A stretch of DNA of 64,000 bases. Origin: Streptomyces sp. DSM 15324 (GTDB lineage: Bacteria > Actinomycetota > Actinomycetes > Streptomycetales > Streptomycetaceae). The translations under genes were made by a program, and so were the position numbers. Of the stretch, positions 45,205 to 54,219 are shown one piece after another. The number at the start of each line of letters is the position of its first letter. Positions within the stretch are counted from its first letter, which is position 1. Location of the stretch: positions 1,193,139-1,257,138 of the forward strand of contig NZ_KQ949023.1 of the NCBI RefSeq assembly GCF_001514285.1. Direction: 5' to 3'. A model generated the notes under the pieces. The model saw only the letters and a list, made by a program, of their open reading frames with translations. It searched no databases and had not been told where the DNA came from.

Positions 45205-46401
45205 GTGGCAGCACCGCAGAACTACCTCGCAGTCATCAAAGTCATCGGTGTCGGCGGCGGTGGTGTCAATGCCATCAACCGGATGATCGAGGTCGGTCTC
45301 AAGGGCGTCGAGTTCATCGCCATCAACACCGACGCGCAGGCGCTGTTGATGAGCGACGCCGACGTCAAGCTCGACGTCGGCCGCGAACTGACCCGCGGAC
45401 TCGGCGCCGGCGCCAACCCGGCCGTCGGCCGCAAGGCCGCCGAGGACCACCGCGAGGAGATCGAGGAGGTCCTCAAGGGGGCCGACATGGTCTTCGTGAC
45501 GGCCGGTGAAGGCGGCGGCACCGGCACCGGCGGCGCGCCCGTCGTGGCCAACATCGCCCGCTCCCTGGGCGCCCTGACCATCGGCGTGGTCACCCGCCCG
45601 TTCACCTTCGAGGGACGGCGCCGGGCCAACCAGGCCGAGGACGGCATCGCGGAACTCCGCGAAGAGGTGGACACCCTCATCGTCATCCCCAACGACCGGC
45701 TGCTGTCCATCTCGGACCGCCAGGTCTCGGTCCTGGACGCCTTCAAGTCGGCCGACCAGGTCCTGCTCTCGGGTGTCCAGGGCATCACCGACCTCATCAC
45801 CACCCCCGGCCTGATCAACCTCGACTTCGCCGACGTCAAGTCGGTCATGTCCGAGGCCGGGTCCGCGCTCATGGGCATCGGCTCGGCCCGCGGCGACGAC
45901 CGCGCGGTGGCCGCCGCGGAGATGGCGATCTCCTCGCCGCTCCTCGAGGCCTCCATCGACGGCGCCCGCGGCGTGCTGCTCTCCATCTCCGGCGGCTCCG
46001 ACCTCGGCCTGTTCGAGATCAACGAGGCCGCCCAGCTGGTGAGCGAGGCCGCCCACCCGGAGGCCAACATCATCTTCGGCGCGGTCATCGACGACGCGCT
46101 CGGCGACGAGGTCCGGGTCACCGTCATCGCGGCCGGCTTCGACGGCGGCCAGCCCCCGGCCCGCCGGGACAACGTCCTCGGCTCGGCCACGCCCGCCGCC
46201 CGCCGCGAGGAGCCCGCTCCGGTGCGGCAGCCGGAGAGCCGCCCCTCCTTCGGCTCGCTCGGCAGCGTCACGCCGAAGGAGGAGCCGGAGCCGGCCCCCG
46301 AGCCGGTGGCCGAGATCCCGGTCGCCCCGCCGGTCCCGCCGTCGCGGACCTACTCGGACAGCGCGGCCGAGGAACTGGACGTGCCGGACTTCCTGAAGTG
46401 A
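45205..46401 (+). CDS. ftsZ: cell division GTPase FtsZ
   Basis: A 398-residue tubulin-like GTPase forming Z-rings and, in aerial hyphae, ladders of sporulation septa. The GTP signature GGGTGTG is at 103-109; [14 protein letters not shown] and the T7 loop [10 protein letters not shown] fit. A Pro/Glu-rich linker (about 320-385) ends in the conserved DVPDFLK tail that binds SepF and other partners. GTG 45205 follows GAGAGG. The stop overlaps the pgeF start. Confidence 0.98.
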   Translation: MAAPQNYLAVIKVIGVGGGGVNAINRMIEVGLKGVEFIAINTDAQALLMSDADVKLDVGRELTRGLGAGANPAVGRKAAEDHREEIEEVLKGADMVFVTAGEGGGTGTGGAPVVANIARSLGALTIGVVTRPFTFEGRRRANQAEDGIAELREEVDTLIVIPNDRLLSISDRQVSVLDAFKSADQVLLSGVQGITDLITTPGLINLDFADVKSVMSEAGSALMGIGSARGDDRAVAAAEMAISSPLLEASIDGARGVLLSISGGSDLGLFEINEAAQLVSEAAHPEANIIFGAVIDDALGDEVRVTVIAAGFDGGQPPARRDNVLGSATPAARREEPAPVRQPESRPSFGSLGSVTPKEEPEPAPEPVAEIPVAPPVPPSRTYSDSAAEELDVPDFLK

Positions 46402-47126
46402 TAGGACAGCGCGAGAGCGTGAGCGGCGCGCACTTCGCCTTCACCGACCGGTGGGGCGGGGTGAGCGCCGCTCCGTATGAGGAGCTCAACCTCGGCGGGG
46501 CGGTCGGCGACGACGCCGCGGCCGTGCATGCCAACCGGGAACTGGCCGCCGGGTCGCTGGGGCTGGACCCGTCGGACGTGGTCTGGATGAACCAGGTGCA
46601 CGGCGCCGACGCCGCGGTCGTCGAGGGCCCCTGGGGTGACCGGCCGGTGCCGCGGGTCGACGCGATCGTCACCGGGCGGCGCGGACTCGCCCTCGCCGTC
46701 CTCACCGCCGACTGCACTCCCGTCCTGCTGGCCGACCCGGTCGCCGGAGTCGCCGCCGCGGCCCACGCGGGCCGGCCCGGCATGGTCGCCGGGATCGTCC
46801 CCGCCGCCGTACGCGCCATGGTCGAGCTCGGCGCCGAGCCGTCCCGGATCGTCGCCCGCACCGGACCCGCCGTCTGCGGCCGGTGCTACGAGGTGCCGGA
46901 GCAGATGCGCGCCGAGGTCGCCGCCGTCGAGCCGGCGGCGCACGCCGAGACCAGCTGGGGCACGCCGGCGGTCGACGTGACCGCGGGGGTGCACGCGCAG
47001 CTCGACCGGCTCGGGGTGTGCGACCGGGAGCAGTCGCCGGTGTGCACCCGTGAGTCCGGGGACCACTTCTCCTACCGCCGCGACCGCGCCACAGGGCGAC
47101 TCGCGGGATATGTCTGGCTGGACTGA
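46398..47126 (+). CDS. pgeF: peptidoglycan editing factor, YfiH/DUF152 family
   Basis: A 242-residue protein with the family's zinc-site motifs [21 protein letters not shown] and [13 protein letters not shown], which supply His, Cys and His. E. coli PgeF removes muropeptides carrying L-Ser instead of L-Ala; other members act as purine nucleoside phosphorylases or laccase-like enzymes, so the exact reaction is open. GTG 46398 overlaps the ftsZ stop. Its place between ftsZ and yggS is typical of actinobacteria. Confidence 0.9.
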   Translation: MIGQRESVSGAHFAFTDRWGGVSAAPYEELNLGGAVGDDAAAVHANRELAAGSLGLDPSDVVWMNQVHGADAAVVEGPWGDRPVPRVDAIVTGRRGLALAVLTADCTPVLLADPVAGVAAAAHAGRPGMVAGIVPAAVRAMVELGAEPSRIVARTGPAVCGRCYEVPEQMRAEVAAVEPAAHAETSWGTPAVDVTAGVHAQLDRLGVCDREQSPVCTRESGDHFSYRRDRATGRLAGYVWLD

Positions 47127-47131
47127 GGGGC

Positions 47132-47851
47132 ATGACGGACCGTAAGGACGAACTCGCCGTGAACCTGGCGAAGGTGGAGGAGCGCATCGCCCGTGCGTGC
47201 GCCGCCGCCGGCCGGGCGCGGGAGGAGGTGACCCTGATCGTGGTCACCAAGACCTATCCGGCCGACGACGTGCGGATCCTCGCCGACCTCGGGGTGCGGC
47301 ACGTCGCCGAGAACAAGGACCAGGACGCCGCGCCCAAGGCCGCGACTTGCTCGGACCTGTCGCTTTCCTGGCACTTCGTCGGTCAGTTGCAGACCAACAA
47401 GGTGCGATCGGTCGTCGGTTACGCCGACTTCGTGCAGTCCGTGGACCGCTCCCGGCTGGTGGGCGCGTTGTCGAAGGAAGCGGTGCGCGCCGGGCGGGAG
47501 GTCGGGTGCCTGATCCAGGTCGCCCTCGACGCCGGCGAGAGCGGACGCGGGGACCGGGGCGGCGTGGCGCCCGGCGGGATCGAGGAGTTGGCCGCGCTGG
47601 TGGCCGGCGCACCGGGACTGAGACTCGCCGGACTGATGACCGTCGCACCTCTGACCGGTGAGTACGCCGGTCGTCAACGGGCCGCGTTCGAGCGGTTGAT
47701 GGATTTGTCGACTGACCTGCGCCGAACCCATCCCGGTGCCACCATGGTGTCCGCGGGGATGAGTGCGGACCTCGAGGAGGCCGTGGCCGCCGGAGCGACA
47801 CATGTACGCGTCGGCACTGCGGTACTCGGAGTCCGCCCCAGGCTCGGGTAA
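47132..47851 (+). CDS. PLP-binding homeostasis protein YggS/PLPBP
   Basis: A 239-residue TIM-barrel protein carrying pyridoxal phosphate on K40 ([14 protein letters not shown]), with [24 protein letters not shown] and the phosphate-binding [27 protein letters not shown]. It has no enzymatic activity in characterised members and buffers PLP. ATG 47132 is 5 nt after pgeF. It is consistently found between ftsZ and sepF in Gram-positive bacteria. Confidence 0.95.
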   Translation: MTDRKDELAVNLAKVEERIARACAAAGRAREEVTLIVVTKTYPADDVRILADLGVRHVAENKDQDAAPKAATCSDLSLSWHFVGQLQTNKVRSVVGYADFVQSVDRSRLVGALSKEAVRAGREVGCLIQVALDAGESGRGDRGGVAPGGIEELAALVAGAPGLRLAGLMTVAPLTGEYAGRQRAAFERLMDLSTDLRRTHPGATMVSAGMSADLEEAVAAGATHVRVGTAVLGVRPRLG

Positions 47852-47979
47852 CGTCGCCAAGAAGTCGGACCACAGCAGAAAATATGGTCATTACCGCCGG
47901 TAGGCGGGCACAAGGGCCACGTGGATCGCGGGACTTGGCAGTCGAAAGCCGATCCACCACAGAGCGGAGGACTCAGAGC

Positions 47980-48621
47980 ATGGCCGGCGCGATGCGCAAG
48001 ATGGCGGTCTACCTCGGCCTCGTGGAGGACGATGGGTACGACGGCCGGGGCTTCGACCCCGATGACGACTTCGAACCCGAGCTCGACCCGGAACCCGAGC
48101 GGGACCACCGGCGACACGAGCCGTCCCACCAGTCGCACGGAGCACATCAGTCCCAAAGGGACGAAGAGGTGCGCATCGCGCAGCCGCCCGCGCCGCGTGA
48201 GCCGGTGGCCCGGTCCGCCTCCCTCGCCGCGGAATCCGGGCGTCCGGCGCGCATCGCGCCCGTGGCATCCATCACACAAGAACGTCAGTCCCTGGAGAAG
48301 AACGCACCGGTGATCATGCCCAAGGTCGTGTCGGAACGAGAGCCGTACCGGATCACCACGCTTCACCCCCGGACCTACAACGAGGCCCGTACCATCGGGG
48401 AACACTTCCGTGAGGGCACCCCGGTGATCATGAATCTGACTGAGATGGATGACACAGACGCGAAGCGACTTGTCGACTTTGCGGCCGGTTTGGTGTTTGG
48501 TCTTCACGGCAGCATCGAGCGGGTGACCCAGAAGGTGTTCCTGTTGTCTCCTGCTAACGTCGATGTCACGGCGGAGGACAAGGCCCGCATCGCAGAGGGC
48601 GGGTTCTTCAACCAGAGCTGA
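47980..48621 (+). CDS. sepF: Z-ring membrane anchor SepF
   Basis: A 213-residue protein. The N-terminal [17 protein letters not shown] forms the membrane-binding amphipathic helix, followed by a long Asp/Glu/His-rich linker and the SepF core (about 120-208: [20 protein letters not shown], then [27 protein letters not shown]). GCGGAGG precedes ATG 47980 by 9 nt. It tethers FtsZ through its C-terminal tail. The 128-nt gap before it has an AT-rich patch near 47880 that may hold a promoter. Confidence 0.96.
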   Translation: MAGAMRKMAVYLGLVEDDGYDGRGFDPDDDFEPELDPEPERDHRRHEPSHQSHGAHQSQRDEEVRIAQPPAPREPVARSASLAAESGRPARIAPVASITQERQSLEKNAPVIMPKVVSEREPYRITTLHPRTYNEARTIGEHFREGTPVIMNLTEMDDTDAKRLVDFAAGLVFGLHGSIERVTQKVFLLSPANVDVTAEDKARIAEGGFFNQS

Positions 48622-48660
48622 GACACAAGACCGGACACAGGGGAGAGGGAAGCACCGAAC

Positions 48661-48948
48661 ATGAGCGTGGTTCTGCAGGTGATCTACGTCGTGCTGATGG
48701 TCTTCCTGATCGTGCTCATCTTCCGATTGGTCATGGATTACGTCTTTCAGTTCGCCCGCTCATGGCAACCCGGCAAGGCGATGGTGGTCGTTCTCGAGGC
48801 CACCTACACTGTCACCGATCCACCGCTCAAGCTTCTGCGGCGAGTCATCCCGCCGTTGCGTCTCGGGGGCGTGGCACTCGACCTGTCCTTCTTCGTATTG
48901 ATGATCATCGTCTACATCCTGATCACACTCACCCAGGCCGGGATGTGA
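48661..48948 (+). CDS. YggT-family membrane protein
   Basis: A 95-residue protein with two membrane segments (about 5-30 and 72-92) around a loop with the family motif PPLKLLRRVIPPLRLGG. Found between sepF and divIVA in most actinobacteria. Homologues are linked to division and osmotic stress, but the molecular role is unknown. GGGGAGAGGGA precedes the ATG by about 9 nt. Confidence 0.92.
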   Translation: MSVVLQVIYVVLMVFLIVLIFRLVMDYVFQFARSWQPGKAMVVVLEATYTVTDPPLKLLRRVIPPLRLGGVALDLSFFVLMIIVYILITLTQAGM

Positions 48949-49003
48949 GCGATGTGAGAGATACGGTCCTGCCGAATGCCGACGACTACGTTGAGGTGAA
49001 GAG

Positions 49004-50296
49004 ATGCCGTTGACCCCCGAGGACGTGCGGAACAAGCAGTTCACGACCGTCCGCCTCCGAGAAGGCTATGACGAGGACGAGGTCGATGCCTTCCTCGACG
49101 AGGTCGAAGCCGAACTGACCCGCCTGCTCCGCGAGAACGAGGACCTGCGCGCCAAACTGGCCGCGGCCACGCGTGCCGCTGCCCAGAACCAGCAGAACAT
49201 GCGCAAGCCCCCGGAGCCGCAGGACCAGCAGGGCGGCATGCCTCAGCAGGGTGGGATGCAGCAGGGCGGCATGCCTCCGCAGGGGATGCCGCAGCAGGGC
49301 ATGCCTCCGCAGGGGATGCCCCAGCAGGGAATGCCCCAGCAGGGGATGCCCCAGCAGGGCATGCGAGGTCCCGGCGCTCCGGTGCCCGCCGGCATATCGG
49401 GCCCGCCGCAGCAGCAGATGGGTGGCCCCATGGGTGGCCCGCCCCAGCTGCCGAGCGGTGCCCCGCAGCTGCCCGCCGGTCCCGGCGGTCAGGGTGGTCC
49501 GCAGGGTCCCGGCCCGATGGGTCCGGGGCCGATGGGCCAGGGCCCCATGGGTGGTCCCATGGGCGGTCAGCCCCCGATGCAGCAGCAGATGGGCGGTCCG
49601 ATGGGCGGCCCCATGGGCGGTCCGATGGGCGGCCCCGGTCAGGGCCCCGGTGGCGACAGCGCCGCCCGAGTCCTCTCGCTGGCCCAGCAGACCGCCGACC
49701 AGGCGATCGCCGAGGCCCGCTCCGAAGCCAACAAGATCGTCGGCGAGGCGCGTTCGCGTGCCGAGGGTCTGGAGCGTGACGCCCGTGCCAAGGCCGACGC
49801 CCTGGAGCGGGACGCGCAGGAGAAGCACCGCGTCGCGATGGGCTCCCTGGAGTCCGCCCGCGCCACGCTGGAGCGCAAGGTCGAGGACCTGCGCGGCTTC
49901 GAGCGCGAGTACCGCACGCGTCTGAAGTCGTACCTCGAGTCCCAGCTGCGTCAGCTGGAGACCCAGGCCGACGACTCCCTCGCTCCGCCGCGCACCCCGG
50001 CTGCCGCTTCCCTGCCGCCGTCCCCCGCGCCCTCCATGGCTCCGGCCGGCGCCGGCGCGCCGTCCTACGGCTCCGGTGCTCCCGGCATGGGCTCGGGTAT
50101 GGGGTCCGGCATGGGCTCGGGCATGGGTTCGGGCATGGGCGCGCCCAGCCCCGCCGCGCCGTCGTACGGCGGGCAGCAGCAGATGTCGCCGGCCATGACT
50201 CAGCCGATGGCACCGGTTCGTCCGCAGGGTCCCTCCCCGATGGGCCAGGCTCCCTCGCCGATGCGTGGCTTCCTCATCGACGAGGACGACAACTGA
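49004..50296 (+). CDS. divIVA: polar growth organiser DivIVA
   Basis: A 430-residue coiled-coil protein that marks hyphal tips and directs apical wall growth. The conserved N-terminal domain ([33 protein letters not shown], 1-33) includes the membrane-contact residues and is followed by a first coiled coil. A low-complexity insert (about 66-220) has QQGM/PPQGM and MGGP repeats, then a second coiled coil (about 225-325) and a Pro/Gly/Met-rich tail with GMGS repeats. GTGAAGAG precedes ATG 49004. It is essential in S. coelicolor. Confidence 0.96.
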   Translation: MPLTPEDVRNKQFTTVRLREGYDEDEVDAFLDEVEAELTRLLRENEDLRAKLAAATRAAAQNQQNMRKPPEPQDQQGGMPQQGGMQQGGMPPQGMPQQGMPPQGMPQQGMPQQGMPQQGMRGPGAPVPAGISGPPQQQMGGPMGGPPQLPSGAPQLPAGPGGQGGPQGPGPMGPGPMGQGPMGGPMGGQPPMQQQMGGPMGGPMGGPMGGPGQGPGGDSAARVLSLAQQTADQAIAEARSEANKIVGEARSRAEGLERDARAKADALERDAQEKHRVAMGSLESARATLERKVEDLRGFEREYRTRLKSYLESQLRQLETQADDSLAPPRTPAAASLPPSPAPSMAPAGAGAPSYGSGAPGMGSGMGSGMGSGMGSGMGAPSPAAPSYGGQQQMSPAMTQPMAPVRPQGPSPMGQAPSPMRGFLIDEDDN

Positions 50297-50331
50297 CGGC
50301 CAGTAGTACGCCTTAGGCGTCGGCAGCGTTC

Positions 50332-50374
50332 AAAGGGCGGGCCCCGGATTCCGATCCGGGGTCCCGCCCTTTTT
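50332..50374 (+). terminator. intrinsic terminator after divIVA
   Basis: An 18-bp stem (50332-50349 with 50354-50372, one bulged T at 50362), 4-nt loop and a run of T ending at 50374. It closes the dcw transcript. Confidence 0.95.
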
Positions 50375-50426
50375 ACGCGTGTTGACGATGGTGCAGGTGG
50401 TGACGGGTGTGGCGGGCGGTGAACAC

Positions 50427-50459
50427 GAGGGGCCCGGTCTCCTGGAGACCGGGCCCCTC
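50427..50459 (-). terminator. terminator after ileS
   Basis: A perfect 15-bp stem (50427-50441 with 50445-50459) and a 3-nt loop, 10 nt beyond the ileS stop on the minus strand. With the divIVA terminator it isolates the two convergent transcripts. Confidence 0.88.
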
Positions 50460-50469
50460 TCGTACGCCC

Positions 50470-53400
50470 TTACGCCTTGCGCAGGCGGAACGTCAGCGTC
50501 AGGCCCTCGTCGGTGAACGACGTGCCGTACGTCTCATCCGCCTCGCCCCGGGCGAAGTCCGTCGCCAGGACCTCGTCGGCGATCAGCCCGGCGTGACCGG
50601 TGAGCGCGTCGACGGTCGCCGGGTCGGTCGCGGTCCAGCGCAGCGCGATGCGGTCGGCGACGTCGAGGCCGCTGTTCTTGCGGGCCTCCTGGATCAGCCG
50701 GATCGCGTCCCGGGCGAGGCCGGCGCGGCGCAGCTCCTCGGTGATCTCCAGGTCCAGGGCGACGGTGGCGCCCGAGTCGGAGGCGACGGACCAGCCCTCG
50801 CGCGGGGTCTCGGTGATGATGACCTCGTCGGGGGCGAGGGTGATCGTCTCGCCGTCCACGTCCACCGAGGCGGTGCCCTCACGCAGGGCGAGGGACAGCG
50901 CGGCCGCGTCCGCGTTCGCGACGGCCTTGGCCACCTCCTGGACGCGCTTGCCGAACCGCTTGCCGAGGGCCCGGAAGTTGGCCTTGGCGGTGGTGTCCAC
51001 CAGCGACCCGCCCACCTCGGAGAGGGAGGCGAGGGACTCGACGTTCAGCTCCTCGGTGATCTGCGTGTGCAGTTCGGGGGAGAGCGCGTCGAAGCCGGCC
51101 GCGCCGACGAGGGCACGGCTGAGCGGCTGGCGGGTCTTGACGCCCGACTCCGCGCGCGTGGCGCGACCCAGCTCCACCAGGCGGCGGACCAGGACCATCT
51201 GCTTCGACAGCTCCGGGTCGATCGCGCTCAGGTCGGCCTCGGGCCAGTCGGCGAGGTGCACGGACTCCGGGGCGCCCGGGGTGACGGGCACGACCAGGTC
51301 CTGCCAGACCCGCTCGGTGATGAACGGGGTCAGCGGGGCCATCAGCTTGGTGACCGTCTCCACGACCTCGTGCAGGGTGCGCAGCGCCGCCTTGTCGCCC
51401 TGCCAGAAGCGGCGGCGCGAGCGGCGGACGTACCAGTTGGACAGGTCGTCGACGAACGCCGAGAGCAGCTTGCCGGCGCGCTGGGTGTCGTACGCCTCCA
51501 GCGCCTGGGTCACCTGGTCGGTCAGCGCGTGCAGCTCGGAGAGCAGCCAGCGGTCGAGCAGCGGGCGCTCGGCGGGCGCCGGGTCGGCCGCGCTGGGCGC
51601 CCACGCGGACGTGCGGGCGTACAGGGCCTGGAAGGCGACCGTGTTCCAGTACGTGAGGAGCGTCTTGCGGACGACCTCCTGGATGGTGCCGTGGCCGACG
51701 CGGCGGGCCGCCCAGGGGGAGCCGCCGGCGGCCATGAACCAGCGGACGGCGTCGGCGCCGTGCTGGTCCATGAGCGGGATCGGCTGCAGGATGTTGCCGA
51801 GGTGCTTGGACATCTTGCGGCCGTCCTCGGCGAGGATGTGACCGAGGCACACGACGTTCTCGTACGAGGACTTGTCGAAGACCAGGGTGCCGACCGCCAT
51901 CAGCGTGTAGAACCAGCCGCGGGTCTGGTCGATGGCCTCGGAGATGAACTGCGCCGGGTAGCGGGACTCGAACAGGTCCTTGTTCTTGTACGGGTAGCCC
52001 CACTGCGCGAACGGCATCGAACCCGAGTCGTACCAGGCGTCGATGACCTCCGGCACGCGCGTGGCGGTCCGTGCGCAGCCCTCCTGCGGGCAGGCGAAGG
52101 TGACCGCGTCGATGAACGGGCGGTGCGGGTCCAGCTCGGACTGGTCGCTGCCGGTGAGCTCGCTCAGCTCGGCGCGCGAGCCGACGACGGTGAGGTGGTC
52201 GTCCTCGCAGCGCCAGATCGGCAGCGGGGTGCCCCAGTAGCGGCTGCGGGAGAGCGCCCAGTCGATGTTGTTGTTCAGCCAGTCGCCGAAGCGGCCGTGC
52301 TTGACCGTGTCCGGGAACCAGTTGGTCTTCTCGTTCTCCTGGAGGAGACGGTCCTTGACCGCGGTGGTGCGGATGTACCAGGACGGCTGCGCGTAGTAGA
52401 GGAGCGCGGTGTGGCAGCGCCAGCAGTGCGGGTAGCTGTGCTCGTACGGGATGTGCTTGAAGAGGAGGCCGCGCTGGTTGAGGTCCTCGGTGAGCCGTTC
52501 GTCCGCCTTCTTGAAGAAGACACCGCCGACCATCGGGACGGACTCCTCGAAGGTGCCGTCCGGGCGGACCGGGTTGACCACGGGCAGCCCGTAGGAGCGG
52601 CAGACCTTGAGGTCGTCCTCACCGAACGCGGGGGACTGGTGCACCAGGCCCGTACCGTCCTCGGTCGTGACGTACTCGGCGTTGACGACGAAATGCGCCT
52701 CGGCCGGGAACTCCACGAGCTCGAACGGACGTCGATAGGTCCAGCGCTCCATCTCGGCGCCGGTGAAGCGCTGACCGGTGGTCTCCCAGCCCTCGCCGAG
52801 CGCCTTGGCCACCAGCGGCTCGGCGACGACGAGGTTCTCCTCGCCGTTCGTCGCGACGACATAGGTGACCTCGGGGTGCGCGGCCACGGCCGTGTTGGAC
52901 ACCAGGGTCCACGGGGTCGTCGTCCACACCAGGAGCGCGGCCCGGCCGGCCAGCGGACCGGAGGTGAGCGGGAAACGGACGTACACGGACGGGTCGACGA
53001 CCGTCTCGTAGCCCTGGGCCAGCTCGTGGTCGGACAGGCCCGTGCCGCAGCGCGGGCACCAGGGGGCGACGCGGTGGTCCTGGACCAGCAGCCCCTTGTT
53101 GAAGATCTCCTTCAGCGACCACCAGACCGACTCGATGTACTCGGGGTCCATCGTGACGTACGCGTCGTCGAGGTCGACCCAGTAGCCCATGCGGGTCGTC
53201 AGCTCGGAGAAGGCGTCGGTGTGGCGCAGCACGGACTCCCGGCACCGGGCGTTGAACTCGGCGATGCCGTACGCCTCGATGTCCTTCTTGCCGGCGAAGC
53301 CCAGCTCCTTCTCGACCGCCAGCTCCACCGGCAGGCCGTGGCAGTCCCAGCCGGCCTTGCGGGCCACGTGGTAGCCGCGCATGGTGCGGAAGCGGGGGAA

Positions 53401-53607
53401 GACGTCCTTGAAGACGCGCGCCTCGATGTGGTGGGCGCCCGGCATGCCGTTGGCGGTGGGCGGGCCCTCGTAGAACACCCACTCGGGGCGGCCCTCGGAC
53501 TGCTCCAGGCTCTTGGCAAAGATCTTCTGCTCGCGCCAGAAATCGAGCACGGCGTGCTCGAGGGCGGGCAGGTCGACCTGGGCGGGCACCTGTCGGTACT
53601 GCGTCAT
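50470..53607 (-). CDS. ileS: isoleucyl-tRNA synthetase, long (IleS2) type
   Basis: A 1045-residue class I synthetase charging tRNA-Ile. The HIGH-equivalent motif is GMPGAHHIE near residue 60 and the KMSKS motif is DGRKMSKHLGN near residue 600; editing (CP1), anticodon-binding and C-terminal domains follow. The His-His form of the first motif and the length above 1000 residues fit the IleS2 class, which tends to be mupirocin-tolerant. The ATG at 53607 has GGAGG 7 nt upstream, placed within a T-box that can hide it. Confidence 0.97.
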   Translation of the reverse strand: MTQYRQVPAQVDLPALEHAVLDFWREQKIFAKSLEQSEGRPEWVFYEGPPTANGMPGAHHIEARVFKDVFPRFRTMRGYHVARKAGWDCHGLPVELAVEKELGFAGKKDIEAYGIAEFNARCRESVLRHTDAFSELTTRMGYWVDLDDAYVTMDPEYIESVWWSLKEIFNKGLLVQDHRVAPWCPRCGTGLSDHELAQGYETVVDPSVYVRFPLTSGPLAGRAALLVWTTTPWTLVSNTAVAAHPEVTYVVATNGEENLVVAEPLVAKALGEGWETTGQRFTGAEMERWTYRRPFELVEFPAEAHFVVNAEYVTTEDGTGLVHQSPAFGEDDLKVCRSYGLPVVNPVRPDGTFEESVPMVGGVFFKKADERLTEDLNQRGLLFKHIPYEHSYPHCWRCHTALLYYAQPSWYIRTTAVKDRLLQENEKTNWFPDTVKHGRFGDWLNNNIDWALSRSRYWGTPLPIWRCEDDHLTVVGSRAELSELTGSDQSELDPHRPFIDAVTFACPQEGCARTATRVPEVIDAWYDSGSMPFAQWGYPYKNKDLFESRYPAQFISEAIDQTRGWFYTLMAVGTLVFDKSSYENVVCLGHILAEDGRKMSKHLGNILQPIPLMDQHGADAVRWFMAAGGSPWAARRVGHGTIQEVVRKTLLTYWNTVAFQALYARTSAWAPSAADPAPAERPLLDRWLLSELHALTDQVTQALEAYDTQRAGKLLSAFVDDLSNWYVRRSRRRFWQGDKAALRTLHEVVETVTKLMAPLTPFITERVWQDLVVPVTPGAPESVHLADWPEADLSAIDPELSKQMVLVRRLVELGRATRAESGVKTRQPLSRALVGAAGFDALSPELHTQITEELNVESLASLSEVGGSLVDTTAKANFRALGKRFGKRVQEVAKAVANADAAALSLALREGTASVDVDGETITLAPDEVIITETPREGWSVASDSGATVALDLEITEELRRAGLARDAIRLIQEARKNSGLDVADRIALRWTATDPATVDALTGHAGLIADEVLATDFARGEADETYGTSFTDEGLTLTFRLRKA

Positions 53608-53911
53608 CGATCTTCCTCCGGCGGACGTACTGCCTTCCGTCGGAGGGACGAGAGCCTTCGTTTCCTGCTACGCCGTGTGCGGCGCGCTCCCGCGGTACCA
53701 CCCTCCTTGGCCCTCCGGCGCGCCCTGCGCTCCGGTGAGCCCCCTCATTGGGGTCGCGATGCCGGTTCTACTCGCCGCTCTGTCGGGACTGCGGCTTTCT
53801 TCCGGCGGCTCCGGGGTGATCTTCACGTCGCGCTCGCCCCCGGGCTTCCACCGTCCCCGGGTCGCTCTGGGCTGCGTACGTCGCTACTCGTCCCCATCCA
53901 CGCTTCTCGCT
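53608..53911 (-). promoter_or_regulatory. ileS T-box riboswitch (translational)
   Basis: On the minus strand GGAGGGTGGTACCGCG (53691-53706) is the T-box core. The specifier is ATC (53818-53820) in GAAGATCACC, an isoleucine codon. The Shine-Dalgarno GGAGG (53615-53619) lies in CCGCCGGAGG, which can pair with CCTCCGACGG (53637-53646). CCCTCC (53642-53647) can instead pair with the T-box GGAGGG. This alternative pairing predicts that uncharged tRNA-Ile frees the ribosome site. The upstream limit is set by TACACT (53918-53923), a likely -10. Confidence 0.93.
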
Positions 53912-54219
53912 CCGCCCAGTGTACGGCGCCGCACGGACAGCGGCCGACCGGTTTTCGCCGTCTCCGGGCGCGGTGGCCGGAGCGCCGCGGGGTGACCCGA
54001 TTGGTGGGCCCGCGGCGGGGTACGCGGGTTCGCGTTCCGGGGCGGCCCGCCGGGCGGATTACCCGTCGGGGAGCTGGGCACAACGCAGGCAGGCCGACCG
54101 CGTGGCGTGCGCGAGGCGGGCGATTCGGGCGGTGTGCCCCGTTGCCGCGGCTCTCAAGTCGATTTATCGTCCCAGCACGATTCGCGCACAAGATCACCAT
54201 ATGTGAAGGGGCCGCGGCC
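53912..54219. other. divergent promoter region, ileS and dksA-like gene
   Basis: About 308 nt without a supportable gene. On the left is the ileS -10 candidate (53918-53923, minus). Near 54155-54205 the sequence becomes AT-rich (TCGATTTATCGT) and probably holds the promoter of the zinc-finger gene, whose ribosome site AAGGGG is at about 54207-54212. Confidence 0.55.
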
